Origin: Neonectria sp. B-13
Taxonomy: Eukaryota; Ascomycota; Sordariomycetes; Hypocreales; Nectriaceae
DNA length: 64,000 nt
Direction of reading: 5' to 3'
NCBI GenBank assembly: GCA_002682825.1
Contig: NOKP01000002.1
Coordinates: 1,369,132-1,433,131 of the forward strand
In this document: positions 1-9,385 of the stretch, piece after piece
Layout of the letters: every line of letters begins with the position of its first letter
Numbering within the stretch: the first letter of the stretch is position 1
Position numbers and translations under genes: made by a program
The notes under the pieces: generated by a model
Told to the model about the DNA's origin: nothing
Seen by the model: only the letters and a program-made list of their open reading frames with translations
The model's database searches: none

Positions 1-270
1 AAGAACGGCAGCCGACAGGAGGCCACTCTGCACAGCCATGACAGGTTCTCTGGGCTTCTTCATGGATGTGGCGCAGCACAGATAATGACGCCAAGCGACA
101 GGGGAGTCGCCACTAAAAATCCACCTTGGGCTACATGCGCTGGGCTAGTTACATGCGCCGGGCCACGCAACGGAAGGAGGCAACCAGATACCGGCAGCTT
201 GGCGAATGGCCCACACGTCATTGTGTACGTACAGTATAAAGCCAGCCGACGAAATGGAAGCTAGAGCCTG
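1..270. promoter_or_regulatory. Upstream region of the dynamin-like gene
   Basis: No open frame is supported here. A TATA-like TATAAA lies at 235-240 on the plus strand, only about 35 bases before the first ATG at 271 and about 115 bases before the ATG at 352. That spacing makes the 271 start doubtful, because the leader would be extremely short. Confidence 0.4.
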
Positions 271-3051
271 ATGTCTTTTCCTTTTCCCGCCCCTGCTTCT
301 GCCTTTTACAACTTCTCGCCATCACCCATCCCGCAACTTCGCCGCGATAGCATGGGCTCTCTGTTCGTCGTCCCGCCAGATCACTCCCGTGTCGCCGCTG
401 ACCCTCAGAACAGTCGCGAAATGCCCCGTTCAATCGAGTCCTCACTGGACACCCAGGGCCTTGCCAACGAGCAACGCGGCCTCTTGGACCTCGTCGACAA
501 GCTCCAGTTCGCCCAGCTCGACAACATCAAGCTCCCCCAGATCGTCGTCGTCGGCGACCAGTCCGCTGGAAAGAGCTCCGTCCTCGAAGCCCTCACCGGC
601 ACCCCGTTCCCCCGCGATGCCGGCGCCTGCACCCGCTTTGCGACCGAGATCCGCCTCCGTCGCGCAAAAACCACTACGCTCAAGGTGTCGATCATCCCCG
701 ACAAGTCCCGCCCCTACAACGAGCAGGCCCGCCTGCTGCAGTACGGCGGCGATGTATCGGGCGACACCCCGTTCGAAACCATGATGCGCGATGCTACCGA
801 ACTCATCGCACCTCGGAGTATCCCTGGTCGTTTCGCGGCCCGAGATATCCTCGTTGTTGAGAAGAGCGGCCCCGATATGCCGCTGCTGACTCTTGTCGAT
901 CTTCCTGGCTTGGTTCGTGTGGCCAACCGTGACCAGTCCGAGTCTGATATTCAGACCATCGAAGTTCTCTCCGAGCGATACATGAAGAGTTCCCGAACAA
1001 TCATCCTGGCCGTCATTGGAGGCAACAACGATTATGTCCAGGCTCCCATTCTCACCAAAGCCCGACACTTTGACCCCTCTGGGTCCCGCACCATCGGTGT
1101 CCTGACGAAGCCTGACATGACAGAGCGCATTGGCCTCGAAGACAAGTTCATTGAGCTTGTTACCAACAAGGACAAGGAGAACAACTTCAAGCTCGGCTGG
1201 TACGTCTTGCTGAACCCCGGACCCGGCGAGCGCATGTTGTCGGCGGAGGATCGAGCACGAAAAGAAGCCGACTTCTTCAGTCGGGGCAAATGGGCTCATC
1301 TGCCACCCCAGATGTGGGGAATCGCAGCTCTCCGACAGAAGCTCAGCACTCAACTTCAGCGACACATTGGGAAGCATGTCAAGACGCTGCGACGACAAAT
1401 CCAAGAGGCTCTCGAGGGCTGCGAAGCCCAGCTCAAGGCCATGGGCGCTGGAAAAGATACTGTCGAGGAGATGAGGTTCGAGATGGGTGAGCTGTTCACG
1501 GCTTCCAGCAACCTCGTCACCCCCGCCGTCCACGGAAACTACAAGAACCCTTTTGGAGACAATTTCTTCGCCAGGCAGTTCAGTCCGAAGGGGACTCCTT
1601 CCCAGAAACTCCGGGCCCGCGTCCGTGAGGAGAGCGACCGGTTTGTTCGGCGATTCCGCCAGCATGGCAGCAGGGTTAACTTCCAGAAGAATGTCCCCTC
1701 CGATGTGACTCCTGCCGCTAATCTTCCTGCTGCTGGCCTCGTGGGAGACCGCTCGAAGAAGGAGTTTGCAGAGGTCGAGGTCGAGCCGCTCTTGGCCCAA
1801 ATTCGTGGTAATGAGCTACCTCTGGACAGCAACCCCAGAGCCGTCTTCATACTTTTCAGCGACTATAGTAGTCGCTGGTCTACCTTGGCCCGGGAGTATA
1901 AGGATAACCTCGTATGTTCATTGCATGATGTTGAATTTGCCGGGATACTAATTTTATGATAGGGAGTTATCTGCCACGAGTTTCTCGCGGACGTCATTGA
2001 CCACGTATGGCCCATGCGAATGCGCGACCCCCTGCGCATACGCTTTTTGGAGTTGCAAATGAATGAGCTGATGGAGAATGCCGACAAGGAGCTTGGCCGC
2101 CTGACCGACGACATGGAGCTTGAGGTCCAGCCCTTTGACCCGGAGTATGAGGACCGCCTGAGGAAGTGGCGCGCTGAGGCGACAGAGAACGGTGGCACTT
2201 ACACAGAGGCGGAAGAGGTTCTGGAAAAGATGTTGATCTACTACGACCTTACGGCACGCATCTTCACCCGCAACGTCATCACACAGGTAGTCGAGCGTCA
2301 TCTTCTGTTGGGAATGCTCCGCCTATTCAATCCCATTGAGATTCTGCGGATGCCCGACGCTACCATCGAGGCCATTGCCGCCGAGAACAAGGAGACCCGC
2401 GACCGCCGCAAGACGCTTGAGCTCCAGAAGAAGGCCATCGAGGAGGCTAGGAGCATCTGTGCTGGCCTCGCAATGAGAAGCGAACTGAGAGTCTACGACG
2501 ACGAGCCGGACGAGGACAGTGACACGGATGACGAGGAGCAGCCTAACAGGAACCTTAGCAACCGTCAGTCTGTCGCGCCACCGCCGGTGCAAACCCAGCG
2601 AACCCAGCAGACCCAGCAGACCCAGCAGACCCAGCAGACCCAGCAGACCCAGCAGACCCAGCAACCTGTTCGCTCCCAGGATTCCGTTCGACGGCCTGTT
2701 CGCGATGCCCGCGAGGAGCGCTCTAGTCGCACACCAGCGACCCCCCAGGATTCCTACCAAAACAACCCCTACCGACAGGAAGCCAGCCGACAGGACACCA
2801 ACCCACGTCAGGATTCCAGGGACTGGGAACCCGTTTACCCTGCCCCTCCCCAGGAGCAGCCGCACCAGCAGCCGCACCAACCTCCTCCACCGCCGCCTCG
2901 ACCCCAGAAGGTAGGCTTGGGCGATTCGGAGGCATACTACGAGAACGCGGGGCGATCGGATTCGTACTCACACAGCCCCGGCCGGGATTCGCGCAGAGAG
3001 AGCGCGAGACATAGACTGGCGAATGCTATGAGACTGGGTCCGCAGAACTAG
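271..3051 (+). CDS. Dynamin-family large GTPase (Mx/DRP-like) with a Gln-Thr-rich C-terminal tail
   Basis: Two exons, 271-1911 and 1963-3051, joined in frame by a 51-nt GT-AG intron, give about 909 residues. The P-loop GDQSAGKSSVLEAL lies near residue 95, DLPGL near 210 and TKPD near 278, so all G motifs are intact. After the GTPase and stalk regions comes a GED-like helical segment (around FTRNVITQVVERHLLLGMLR), then an acidic patch and a long disordered tail rich in Gln, Thr and Pro. Dynamins hydrolyse GTP to remodel membranes. This fungal subgroup resembles interferon-Mx-like proteins of unknown cargo, with no obvious PH or membrane segment. The start could also be 352 or 421. The TATAAA at 235 favours 352 over 271. 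The single intron sits late in the stalk region. Confidence 0.9.
2590..2664 (+). repeat. 9-bp coding repeat (CAGACCCAG) giving Gln-Thr-Gln units
   Basis: About eight near-perfect tandem copies of a 9-bp unit lie inside the dynamin-like gene and encode QTQ repeats. The unit length is a multiple of three, so copy-number change would lengthen or shorten the disordered tail without a frameshift. Confidence 0.9.
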
Positions 3052-3283
3052 GCTGGGACGTGGCTTGACCGGAGATTGGCTTGAGAGTCTGAGTTGTGTG
3101 TAATGAGGAACAGTTAGAGAAGACTGGCGTTAGGGAAGAGGATGGTTTACTTTGTTTTGTCAAGCGATACAACGGCTGTCAAGCGATACAACGGCTGGGA
3201 ACCGGTTCGGGATTAGCGAAGGCTTTGTAGATGTACTATAGAGATAAGATTCCACGCAAATTGAAGGATACAACATGTTCTTT
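3052..3283. other. 3' flank of the dynamin-like gene
   Basis: No gene is seen. A 17-base duplication (GTCAAGCGATACAACGG) occurs twice in tandem at about 3159-3195. Confidence 0.5.
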
Positions 3284-3541
3284 TCAGTCGGTCCTTGCAG
3301 ACACGGAGTGAAGTGAATGGGTGCATGGAGACAAGACCGGCAGCGAAGTTGAGTGCCCTCCATTCGGCAGAATTGTATCCTCGTCTTGTTCGTCGTCTTC
3401 GTGGCTCGCGTTGCCGTCTTTGCCGCCACTAGGATAGCCGTCGTCTGTGAGCTTCGAACGTCGTTGCAGCGACGAGGGTAACGTGAGTCGCCCCGACTTT
3501 GGCTGGGCGAAGGGTTTCGGGCGGATGGCGATATTTGTCAT
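3284..3541 (-). CDS. Possible small or truncated protein, acidic, unknown
   Basis: An 85-residue open frame begins MTNIAIRPKPFAQPKSG and has a low-complexity acidic stretch (SHEDDEQDEDT). Its composition looks coding-like and not like a random shadow, but I recognise no domain. It lies just downstream of, and on the same strand as, the possible spliced gene at 3569-4469, so it could be a separate truncated gene or a displaced exon of that locus. Confidence 0.25.
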   Translation of the reverse strand: MTNIAIRPKPFAQPKSGRLTLPSSLQRRSKLTDDGYPSGGKDGNASHEDDEQDEDTILPNGGHSTSLPVLSPCTHSLHSVSARTD

Positions 3542-3568
3542 CTTGGCAGAGGCCGTCTTGGCCTGGCT

Positions 3569-4469
3569 TCACTCGTCGCTGTCGTGGGCTTCGTGATCGT
3601 CATCATTGTCATCCTCGTCACGGCCTGGATAAGATGACGAGTCTGCTGTCGATTGAACATACGTGTGTGCCAAGCTCTTCCCGATGATTCCACCTGAAAT
3701 ATTCCAGAAGCTCAGTCTCGTCCTCCGTCCAGTCTTGGAGCTTGATCATTTGAGTGACTGTACTGGTCGAGGTAGGTGAACGAGTTAGCAACGGAACAGG
3801 TAGGGGCTTCGGCTAATAGGACGAACATAAGCTCGAAAACCATCCAGAAAAGCCGTGTCTTTTTGAAGGGTAAAATTGGTCCAGGGCCAGAAATTCTGAG
3901 CTGAGGCGACGAAGTCAAGAACCATTAGGGCCTCGCCCGAGTCGATTTCTTCAAGCTTCCCGAGCTTAGCCAGAGCCTTTGGGAGGATGCTGGGATTCTA
4001 GTGCGCAGCAAATGGCTAAGGTTATGTGAATATCCTGTCCAAGGTCCCCCAAGACGGCACCTACGCTGTAGACGAGGACGGGGTGCTCCCTGCGGCGTTG
4101 TGGCAGAGGGCGAGATCTAGCCTGGCAATGAAAATCGGGACCGATGTCCTTGGCGTCGCTCATTGTCCAGGAAACCAGTTGCTCGTCGCCATTGTCGAAG
4201 ACTGTTGCCGCCGCTGAGCCCGAACAGAGCCCTTCGCTCGCATTGTAGCATGTTCCTCGAAAGGGCTCTCTCTGGCTTTGCGGCCCATCGCAGAGGATTA
4301 TGGCCATGCCATGAACAACAGGAGAAGGGAGTTCTCTGCGTAGGACTTCGATGATGTTTCGAGTCTTCCTGTCGTGACTTGTGTGATGCTGGGGGTAGAA
4401 GGTAGTGGAGAGGATGAGATGGAGCGACGCGCTGGTGTTTTGTGCCAAGGCAGGGCTGTCACCAAGCAA
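3569..4469 (-). pseudogene. Possible spliced but damaged gene of unknown family
   Basis: Exon 4469-4065 ends phase 0 at a GTAGGT donor. A 67-nt intron ends at CACTAG. Exon 3997-3827 (57 codons, including KALAKLGKLEEIDSGEAL) then ends phase 0 at GTTCGT, with a GCTAAC branch-like site following. Downstream, one frame encodes LQDWTEDETELLEYF, while the acidic end (GRDEDDNDDDHEAHDSDE, stop at 3569) lies in a different frame with no acceptable intron between them. I therefore suspect a frameshift, or an error, near 3665. The family is not recognised and the true start is uncertain; a Ser/Pro-rich frame continues upstream to about 4714. It could also be a chance alignment of open frames. Confidence 0.35.
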
Positions 4470-5170
4470 CGAAAAAGGCAGGGCCCTGGGTACGAGTTCG
4501 GAGTTAGTTCGAATGCGTCAGAAACAAAGGCCTTGGGATCCGGGCAGCGCGATGAATTCGTGAGTGTTGAGTGGGCGGACTTGAGTCTGGGTTTGGGTAG
4601 ACGAGCTGGTGAGGTTGAAGGGCGAGAAGATTGTGATGTAGCTGGCAGCTCCAGGGCAAACGAGTCGGAAGGAAGGTGTAGAGACTGCTTCGACCGCATT
4701 GTGTAGTATAGCAAATTAGCAAGATTAGTGAGGAACGCGCAGTGACCATCTGTTTACAGCTGCCGACTGCAATTGCTCGTAACAGCCGAGGCACCCAGGG
4801 GTTTTGAAGAAAGCAAAACCCGGCCGTCTTCTCGATTTTATTCAATCCGCATGTCACTCAACATGGGCGGCTTCAAGACGAAAAGTTCCTGCCGGAAGCT
4901 GACTTTTCCTCCCTCCTTCATCAACCTCAATCCTCATTGCAACCCCCACACGCCAGCCAGCCCATCATCATTTCCCTCATCTCTTTTATCACCGCTGTCT
5001 CTGCTAACACTGTTATTATCAGCCGGTGGCCTATTTCCCTATGCACAAGAAGGGCGATTTCAGTGCCATGTGAGCGCCGATTAGCGGTGGCATCACTTGG
5101 GAGTTGACACCCTCACCACATCCAGACCTTGATACTTTCTCTCAATCGATCGATCAACAGAGCGGAGCAA
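4470..5170. other. No supported gene
   Basis: Overlapping short frames occur on both strands but none shows a domain, splice logic or promoter. A pyrimidine-rich run lies at about 4900-5000. Confidence 0.5.
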
Positions 5171-5331
5171 CGAGCCCATGAGCCCACGAGCCCACGAGTC
5201 CACGAGTCCACGAGTCCACGAGTCCACGAGTCCACGATTCCACGATTCCACGAGCACGAGCTCGCAAATCTACAAGCCCACGAGTCCACGAGCTCACGAG
5301 TCCACGAGCCCATGAGCCCACGAGTCCACTT
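5171..5331. repeat. 8-bp minisatellite (CCACGAGT unit)
   Basis: Tandem copies of CCACGAGT and variants (CCACGATT, CCCACGAG, CCCATGAG) fill the interval, with at least five perfect consecutive units from about 5195. Because 8 is not a multiple of 3, each frame reads as an 8-residue repeat on either strand. The open frames over it are repeat artefacts, not genes. Confidence 0.9.
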
Positions 5332-5714
5332 CCACACTTATGAGAGTTAGGGGGATGGCGTTGATCCTGGCCATATGAGAGAATAAAAAAGCACTCTCGT
5401 CAATGTCATCTATCCCCTTATAGAGCGGGACAGTGTAGCCCCAGCTTCCAAGTTCTCAGCTTTACCTCGCCCTTTAGAAATCCTGCGCCATCATAGGATC
5501 CCGTCAACTCCGCCTTTCTTGTCTCAAAAATGCTAGCTAGAGAAAACAAAATCTTGGAAAGTCCAGTGAGACCATAGCATAATTTGACCCTTGTTGTACA
5601 CGCTCCTCGCATCCAGAATAAGATTCAATGACATTGCCTCCCGCCCTCAGGCCTCTCTCCAGGTCATTCAGTCCAGCCCCATCCATAACAGAAGTTTCTG
5701 GCCTGGTATAAGGG
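5332..5714. other. No supported gene
   Basis: Only short frames without features are present. Confidence 0.5.
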
Positions 5715-5809
5715 GAAGTGTTTAGGTTAGGGAGAAGTGTTCAGGTTAGGGAGTAGTGTTCAGGTTAGGGAGAAGTGTTTAGGTTAGAGAGTAGTGTTCA
5801 GTTTAGGGG
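5715..5809 (+). repeat. 19-bp tandem array carrying TTAGGG
   Basis: Five consecutive 19-base units of the form GAAGTGTTYAGGTTAGGGA lie at 5715, 5734, 5753, 5772 and 5791. The first three are nearly identical; the fourth has TTAGAG and the fifth has TTTAGGGG. They are followed by TAGGGTT. Each intact unit holds the telomeric hexamer TTAGGG, so this is an interstitial telomere-like repeat inside a longer unit. Confidence 0.9.
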
Positions 5810-6303
5810 TAGGGTTCGAGTTGGGGATCGGTTCAGCCGAGGGTGTACTGCTGTTCCAGCTTCTTCGTAGCTCTGTGGTATTGCGGGTACTCTGCCACAA
5901 TATCCGTAACGGTGAGTTTAGGCTTCGACATCGTCATGAACAGTTGCGAGGATGTTCTCTCCATGTTGCTGGGATGGCTTTACCTGGGACCGAAGTAGTA
6001 TTGCATCGAAGAGGGTTGGGCAGTCATCGTAGAGTCGTTATATTAACTGTGCGAAACCAGCATCCTTCTAGAAAAAGGCCTTCCGAAGAGCGAATCAGAT
6101 GGTCAACAGCAAATTGATTTTCTGGAGCTGTACCTTCTCGACGATGGTACAGATAATGTCGAGAGTCTTGTTGAGGTACACGAAAAACGAGCAATTGTAT
6201 TCACCGCACCACCACCACCCCTCTCACTATCTATTCGTCGTCCCAATCAATAAGATCGGGGCCNCTCCCCACCACCCTCCTGCTGCATCGTCATCTGCTA
6301 CTG
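5810..6303. other. No supported gene; assembly ambiguity at 6264
   Basis: No gene is supported. One undetermined base (N) sits at 6264 in a C-rich stretch next to trinucleotide runs, so small indel errors are plausible in this neighbourhood. Confidence 0.5.
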
Positions 6304-6844
6304 CTACTGCTGCTGCTGCTGTTGTTGTTGCTGCTGCTGTCCCACAAGGGCTAACTCCTGCTCCTGCTGCTGCTGCCCTACGAGGGCCAATTGTTGCTGC
6401 TGCTGCTGCCCCAAGAGGGCCAGCTGTTGCTGTCGCTGCTGCTGACCCCCGGCCATGCGACGGAGAGGGCACTTGCCGGCACGATGGCCCTGGACGCCAC
6501 ACTGTTCATATCCATAGTCAGTATCCTGTGTCACGATGGATTCGTAGATATGGGGTCATACCACCATGCAGTCGCCCGAAAAGGGCTTTCGCCCGCCGCC
6601 ACCGCGGCACCACGACCACCACCACGGCCACGACCACCTTGCTGCGGCTGTTGCTGCTGCCCCGAGAGGGCTAGTTGCTGCTGCTGCTGCCCCAAGAGGG
6701 CCAGTTGTTGCTGTTGCTGTTGCTGCTGACCCCCGTCCACCCGACGGAGAGGGCACTCACGGGCACGGTGGCCCTGGACGCCACACTGTTCATATCCATA
6801 GTCAGTATCCTGCGTCACGATGGATTATAGATATGAGGACATAC
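6304..6844 (-). repeat. Tandem duplication of about 285 bp within the zinc-knuckle gene
   Basis: Two copies share the intron, the knuckle exon, the poly-Gln spacer and the RGG segment in the same order. The matching acceptor sites, at 6786 and 6502, lie 284 bases apart. CAG/CAA runs and GGY-rich runs flank both copies and are likely sites of unequal exchange. Confidence 0.8.
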
Positions 6845-6979
6845 CACTCGGCAGTCGCCCGAAAAGGGCTTTCGCCCGCCGCCGCGGCCACCACGGCCAC
6901 GACCACCACCACGGTCGCCACCGCCTCGGCCACCGCCGCCACCGCCACCGCCGACCGAGACGTAATAGTAGTTGGACAT
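6304..6979 (-). CDS. RGG-box / CCHC zinc-knuckle protein with two tandem units and poly-Gln spacers
   Basis: The gene starts at 6979 (MSNYYYVSVGG), followed by an RGG-rich segment and KPFSGDCRV. Exon 1 (6979-6845, exactly 45 codons) ends phase 0 at GTATGTCC. The 59-nt intron ends at AACAG, and exon 2 resumes CGVQGHRARECP. Splicing therefore creates a perfect C-X2-C-X4-H-X4-C knuckle, split between its first two cysteines. A Gln-rich spacer follows, then a second RGG/KPFSGDCMV unit with an equivalent 60-nt intron (6561-6502) and a second knuckle, CGVQGHRAGKC, ending in poly-Gln with a stop at 6304. Between the units one base appears missing (about 6605), shifting the frame, so either the second unit is dead or the assembly has an indel. 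CCHC/RGG proteins of the CNBP/Gis2 type bind RNA or single-stranded DNA; the target here is unknown. Confidence 0.6.
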
Positions 6980-7108
6980 CTAAAACTAGTTAGCACTGAG
7001 TCATGAATCGCCATGGTAGAAACTGAGAGCTATCCCATGGAGGACTGGTGCAACACTGATAAACTGATAATGGGGGTGTGGCAGGTGCCGCATATGGGAA
7101 GGCATGGC
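6980..7108. other. 5' flank of the zinc-knuckle gene
   Basis: Presumed promoter of the minus-strand gene; no clear TATA element was noticed. Confidence 0.4.
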
Positions 7109-7290
7109 TTGGTTCAACACGTACGGTATGATGGATTAGTAGTGTCTGCTTCAACGCGTAGGGCTTGATGGGTTCGCCATTTTTGTTTCGGCGCATATGG
7201 TTTGATGGGTTCGTAGTGTCTGCTTCAACGCGTAGGATTGATGGGTTCTGTGGTAGTTGCTTCAACGCGCAGGCTTTGATGGGTTTGTGT
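7109..7290 (+). repeat. Tandem fragments resembling the 3' half of the nearby tRNA-like gene
   Basis: TGTCTGCTTCAACGCG-type words, followed by GATGGGTTCG-type words, recur near 7137, 7213 and 7253, with weaker copies near 7110 and 7190. The same word occurs in the tRNA-like gene (about 7669-7684), where it precedes the T-arm. The blocks look like diverged copies of the intron/anticodon-arm and T-arm portion, in the same orientation. Confidence 0.55.
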
Positions 7291-7603
7291 TTGGTGTAAC
7301 TTGCAACTGAAACAAATTATTGTGTGTCAGTGAGGAAAGTACCATAAGCCCTGGTCGCCTCATATTCAAGGCCGTCGGACAGCTGTTAGGATGAACTGCC
7401 TGGGAAGGAGCTTTCGGACTGGCATGTCTTCCATTTGCCTTCTTGTCCAATGAGACCAATCCAATGAGACCAGAGGATCTGCGAATGGGAATGAACTTCT
7501 AATCCAAACACTTTCTGTTCGTCCAATAAGCTAATTACGACCGAGAGAACCAGTTATTTGATATGAGATTCGACGTTCCCCCTCAACAGTCCTCCGGGAA
7601 AGG
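7291..7603. other. No supported gene
   Basis: Only short frames are present. A small duplication (CCAATGAGACCA) occurs near 7447-7472. Confidence 0.5.
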
Positions 7604-7715
7604 CCCTTCGTGGCGCAGCGGGCAGCGCGGTCTCGTTGAAGCAACCACCACCGATCTCGGGTCGGCAGTGTCTGCTTCAACGCGACAGGTCCTAGGTTCG
7701 ACTCCTGGCGAAGGG
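7604..7715 (+). tRNA. tRNA-like gene with an intron of about 40 nt; isotype unresolved
   Basis: The acceptor arm CCCTTCG (7604-7610) pairs perfectly with CGAAGGG (7709-7715). T8-G9, a GCGC/GCGC D-stem with an AGCGGGCA loop, a variable loop AGGTC, and a T-arm CTAGG-TTCGACT-CCTGG all fit a type I tRNA. The anticodon stem is GTCTC/GCGAC with one mismatch. The anticodon region GTTGAAGC is fully complementary to GCTTCAAC at the 3' end of the insert, as in intron-containing pre-tRNAs. TTTTT follows a few bases downstream (about 7721), matching Pol III termination. Strict position 34-36 gives TGA, while a one-base shift gives GAA (Phe). The short variable loop argues against serine, so the isotype is left open. 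It may be a tRNA-derived element and not a functional tRNA. Confidence 0.5.
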
Positions 7716-8419
7716 ATGTCTTTTTGGCCAGATACATTCGATTTATGTACATCATCTTCAGTTTCTTTTTGTCAGCTTCCTTCCTGGTCGTTAGTGAACA
7801 CCATCACGGTCTCCAATGAAGGAAGCTACTTGCTCCTAGAACTTGCAGACTTACCGATTTCTAGATCCTAATGTTCGAGGATATGGTAGTCATACCAGTG
7901 TTTGATATGCATCGTGGTGAATAACTCCTAACATCACGGGGTGTGAATGCGGTGCGGTCATGGGCCGCCATGCTATTGAGGGGACGTTCACGTACCATAA
8001 TTTACGGGCTACCTAGCGACTAAAACGAACCAAGAAGACAATCGAATAGGAAGAGAAACACGATAATAGCATTCATCGCCGCCTCGGGAAGTGTCGTTGA
8101 AGGCGGGGCAATGAGGCTCATCCAGATCGGGCTTTACCAACCGTTGGCGCGATCGGGCGGGTCTTGGCGCGATCTGGCTACCCACAGTAATTTGGCGCAG
8201 CGGTGCATTGATACCACAACTGTGGCATGCCAAGATTAATCCCACATTTTCTCCCCTCAGTTTGCCTGCTATTCGAACTCTTTGAGGCACTGCATGGCGG
8301 CAGGGCTGATGTGGAGATAATAACGTCACTGCCACCTCTGCGCACTTGGGTAGATTTCATGGTATGTCTAAACTACTATTCTATGTCTGAAACAGATCGC
8401 GATACAATGCCTCGGTCCC
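7716..8419. other. No supported gene
   Basis: The repeated word TTGGCGCGATC occurs twice near 8143-8176. One open frame near 8227-8427 has a GTATGT donor-like site after ATTTCATG (about 8361), but no exon partner was found. Confidence 0.4.
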
Positions 8420-9160
8420 AGAACTGAAATTCGGCATCTACAACGTCTCCAAAAGCGACACCTCGCGTCGCAAAGACGCCGGTCGACCGGTCGTCGTCCA
8501 AAATACCTTGAACCCACAGTCCCTTAGCACCTGAATCAGATCCGCCAGGTGTTTCCCCACCAACCTGTCGTCGAGCCAGTGCAAGCCGTCAATGACGCCT
8601 TGCATCGCCGGCGACTCATCCAACTCCGGTCGTAGCTGGTGGAGACGAGGCAGCTCGCAGAAATGCGTCATGAGAGGGAAACTAAACTGCGATGCTAAGT
8701 CGATAAACGTCGCAAAAAGCAGGCTCACGGGGTTGTAGATGCCACCGGCTGGGGTAGGTGGGCCCTCAACAAACAATATCTTTGATGCGACGTCGGTGGA
8801 CCTCTTGGTGAGCCGCGACAACGTGTCTGTCTCGGTGTTCGTGAACCGGCCGAGAGCAACACGTATTCTTTGGAGTATCTGCCATGACATTGACCCATTT
8901 TTCGCGAAGCTGAGTTGCCCCGACTAAGATGAGAGCGCTCACCGGTTCGCCGATTGAGGTATTAATAAAGGGGCAATCATGGTGACTTTCTCAAAACTCA
9001 CCATCCGATAGCTGAAGACGCCACGGGCTCGGAGAACTTCCGCCATCGGTCCTCTATGTCCTCTTTTTACAACCCGTCAACGTTGTGTCGCAAGATGTCG
9101 CTCAGAGGATACACGTCGCTGTCGAGAGACCACCACTCTGTAACCTCAAGACTGTAGCTC
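8420..9160 (-). pseudogene. Remnant of a large fungal NTPase-type protein
   Basis: A 150-codon frame (8890-8438) contains VIDGLHWLDDR and FKVFWTTTGRPASL, the Walker-B-like and sensor-like wording seen in fungal STAND/NTPase proteins of unknown function. Upstream on the same strand (about 9150-9020) another piece reads WWSLDSDVYPLSDILRHNVDG, then a stop (TAA), then DIEDRWRKFSEP, ending at a GTGAGT donor. The in-frame stop, the missing P-loop exon and the lack of a proper C-terminus indicate decay. The family assignment rests on motif resemblance only. Confidence 0.45.
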
Positions 9161-9385
9161 CTAAGTGAAAGTACGACGGTAGTACGACCTTCTTGCCAGC
9201 CTGCGGACAAGTATATTGCGGCTCCTCACAATCTTAACAAATATATCTGAACCCCGGCTCTCAGTCTCTGGGGGAAATCAGTCCTAATTTCGAACTTCCT
9301 CGTCGACTCCTCGTTAACAACGTCGCGCATCTAGCTTGGCTCTCAAACCCTCAAACTTTCAACCAACCCTCGCGTCTCAGCTACA
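9161..9385. other. Spacer between two pseudogenes
   Basis: Nothing is recognised. Confidence 0.4.

Noticed and set aside
442..1800. Long minus-strand open frame of 452 codons opposite the dynamin gene
   Set aside because: It is a codon-bias shadow of the plus-strand GTPase, which has all G motifs; the minus frame has no domain.
5113..5350. Open frames on both strands with HESTSPRV-like or DSWTRGLV-like repeats
   Set aside because: Products of the 8-bp minisatellite, which is stop-free in all frames.
6391..7006. Plus-strand Leu/Ala/Pro-rich frames over the zinc-knuckle gene
   Set aside because: Shadows of CAG/GGY repeats; the minus strand gives a complete knuckle after splicing.
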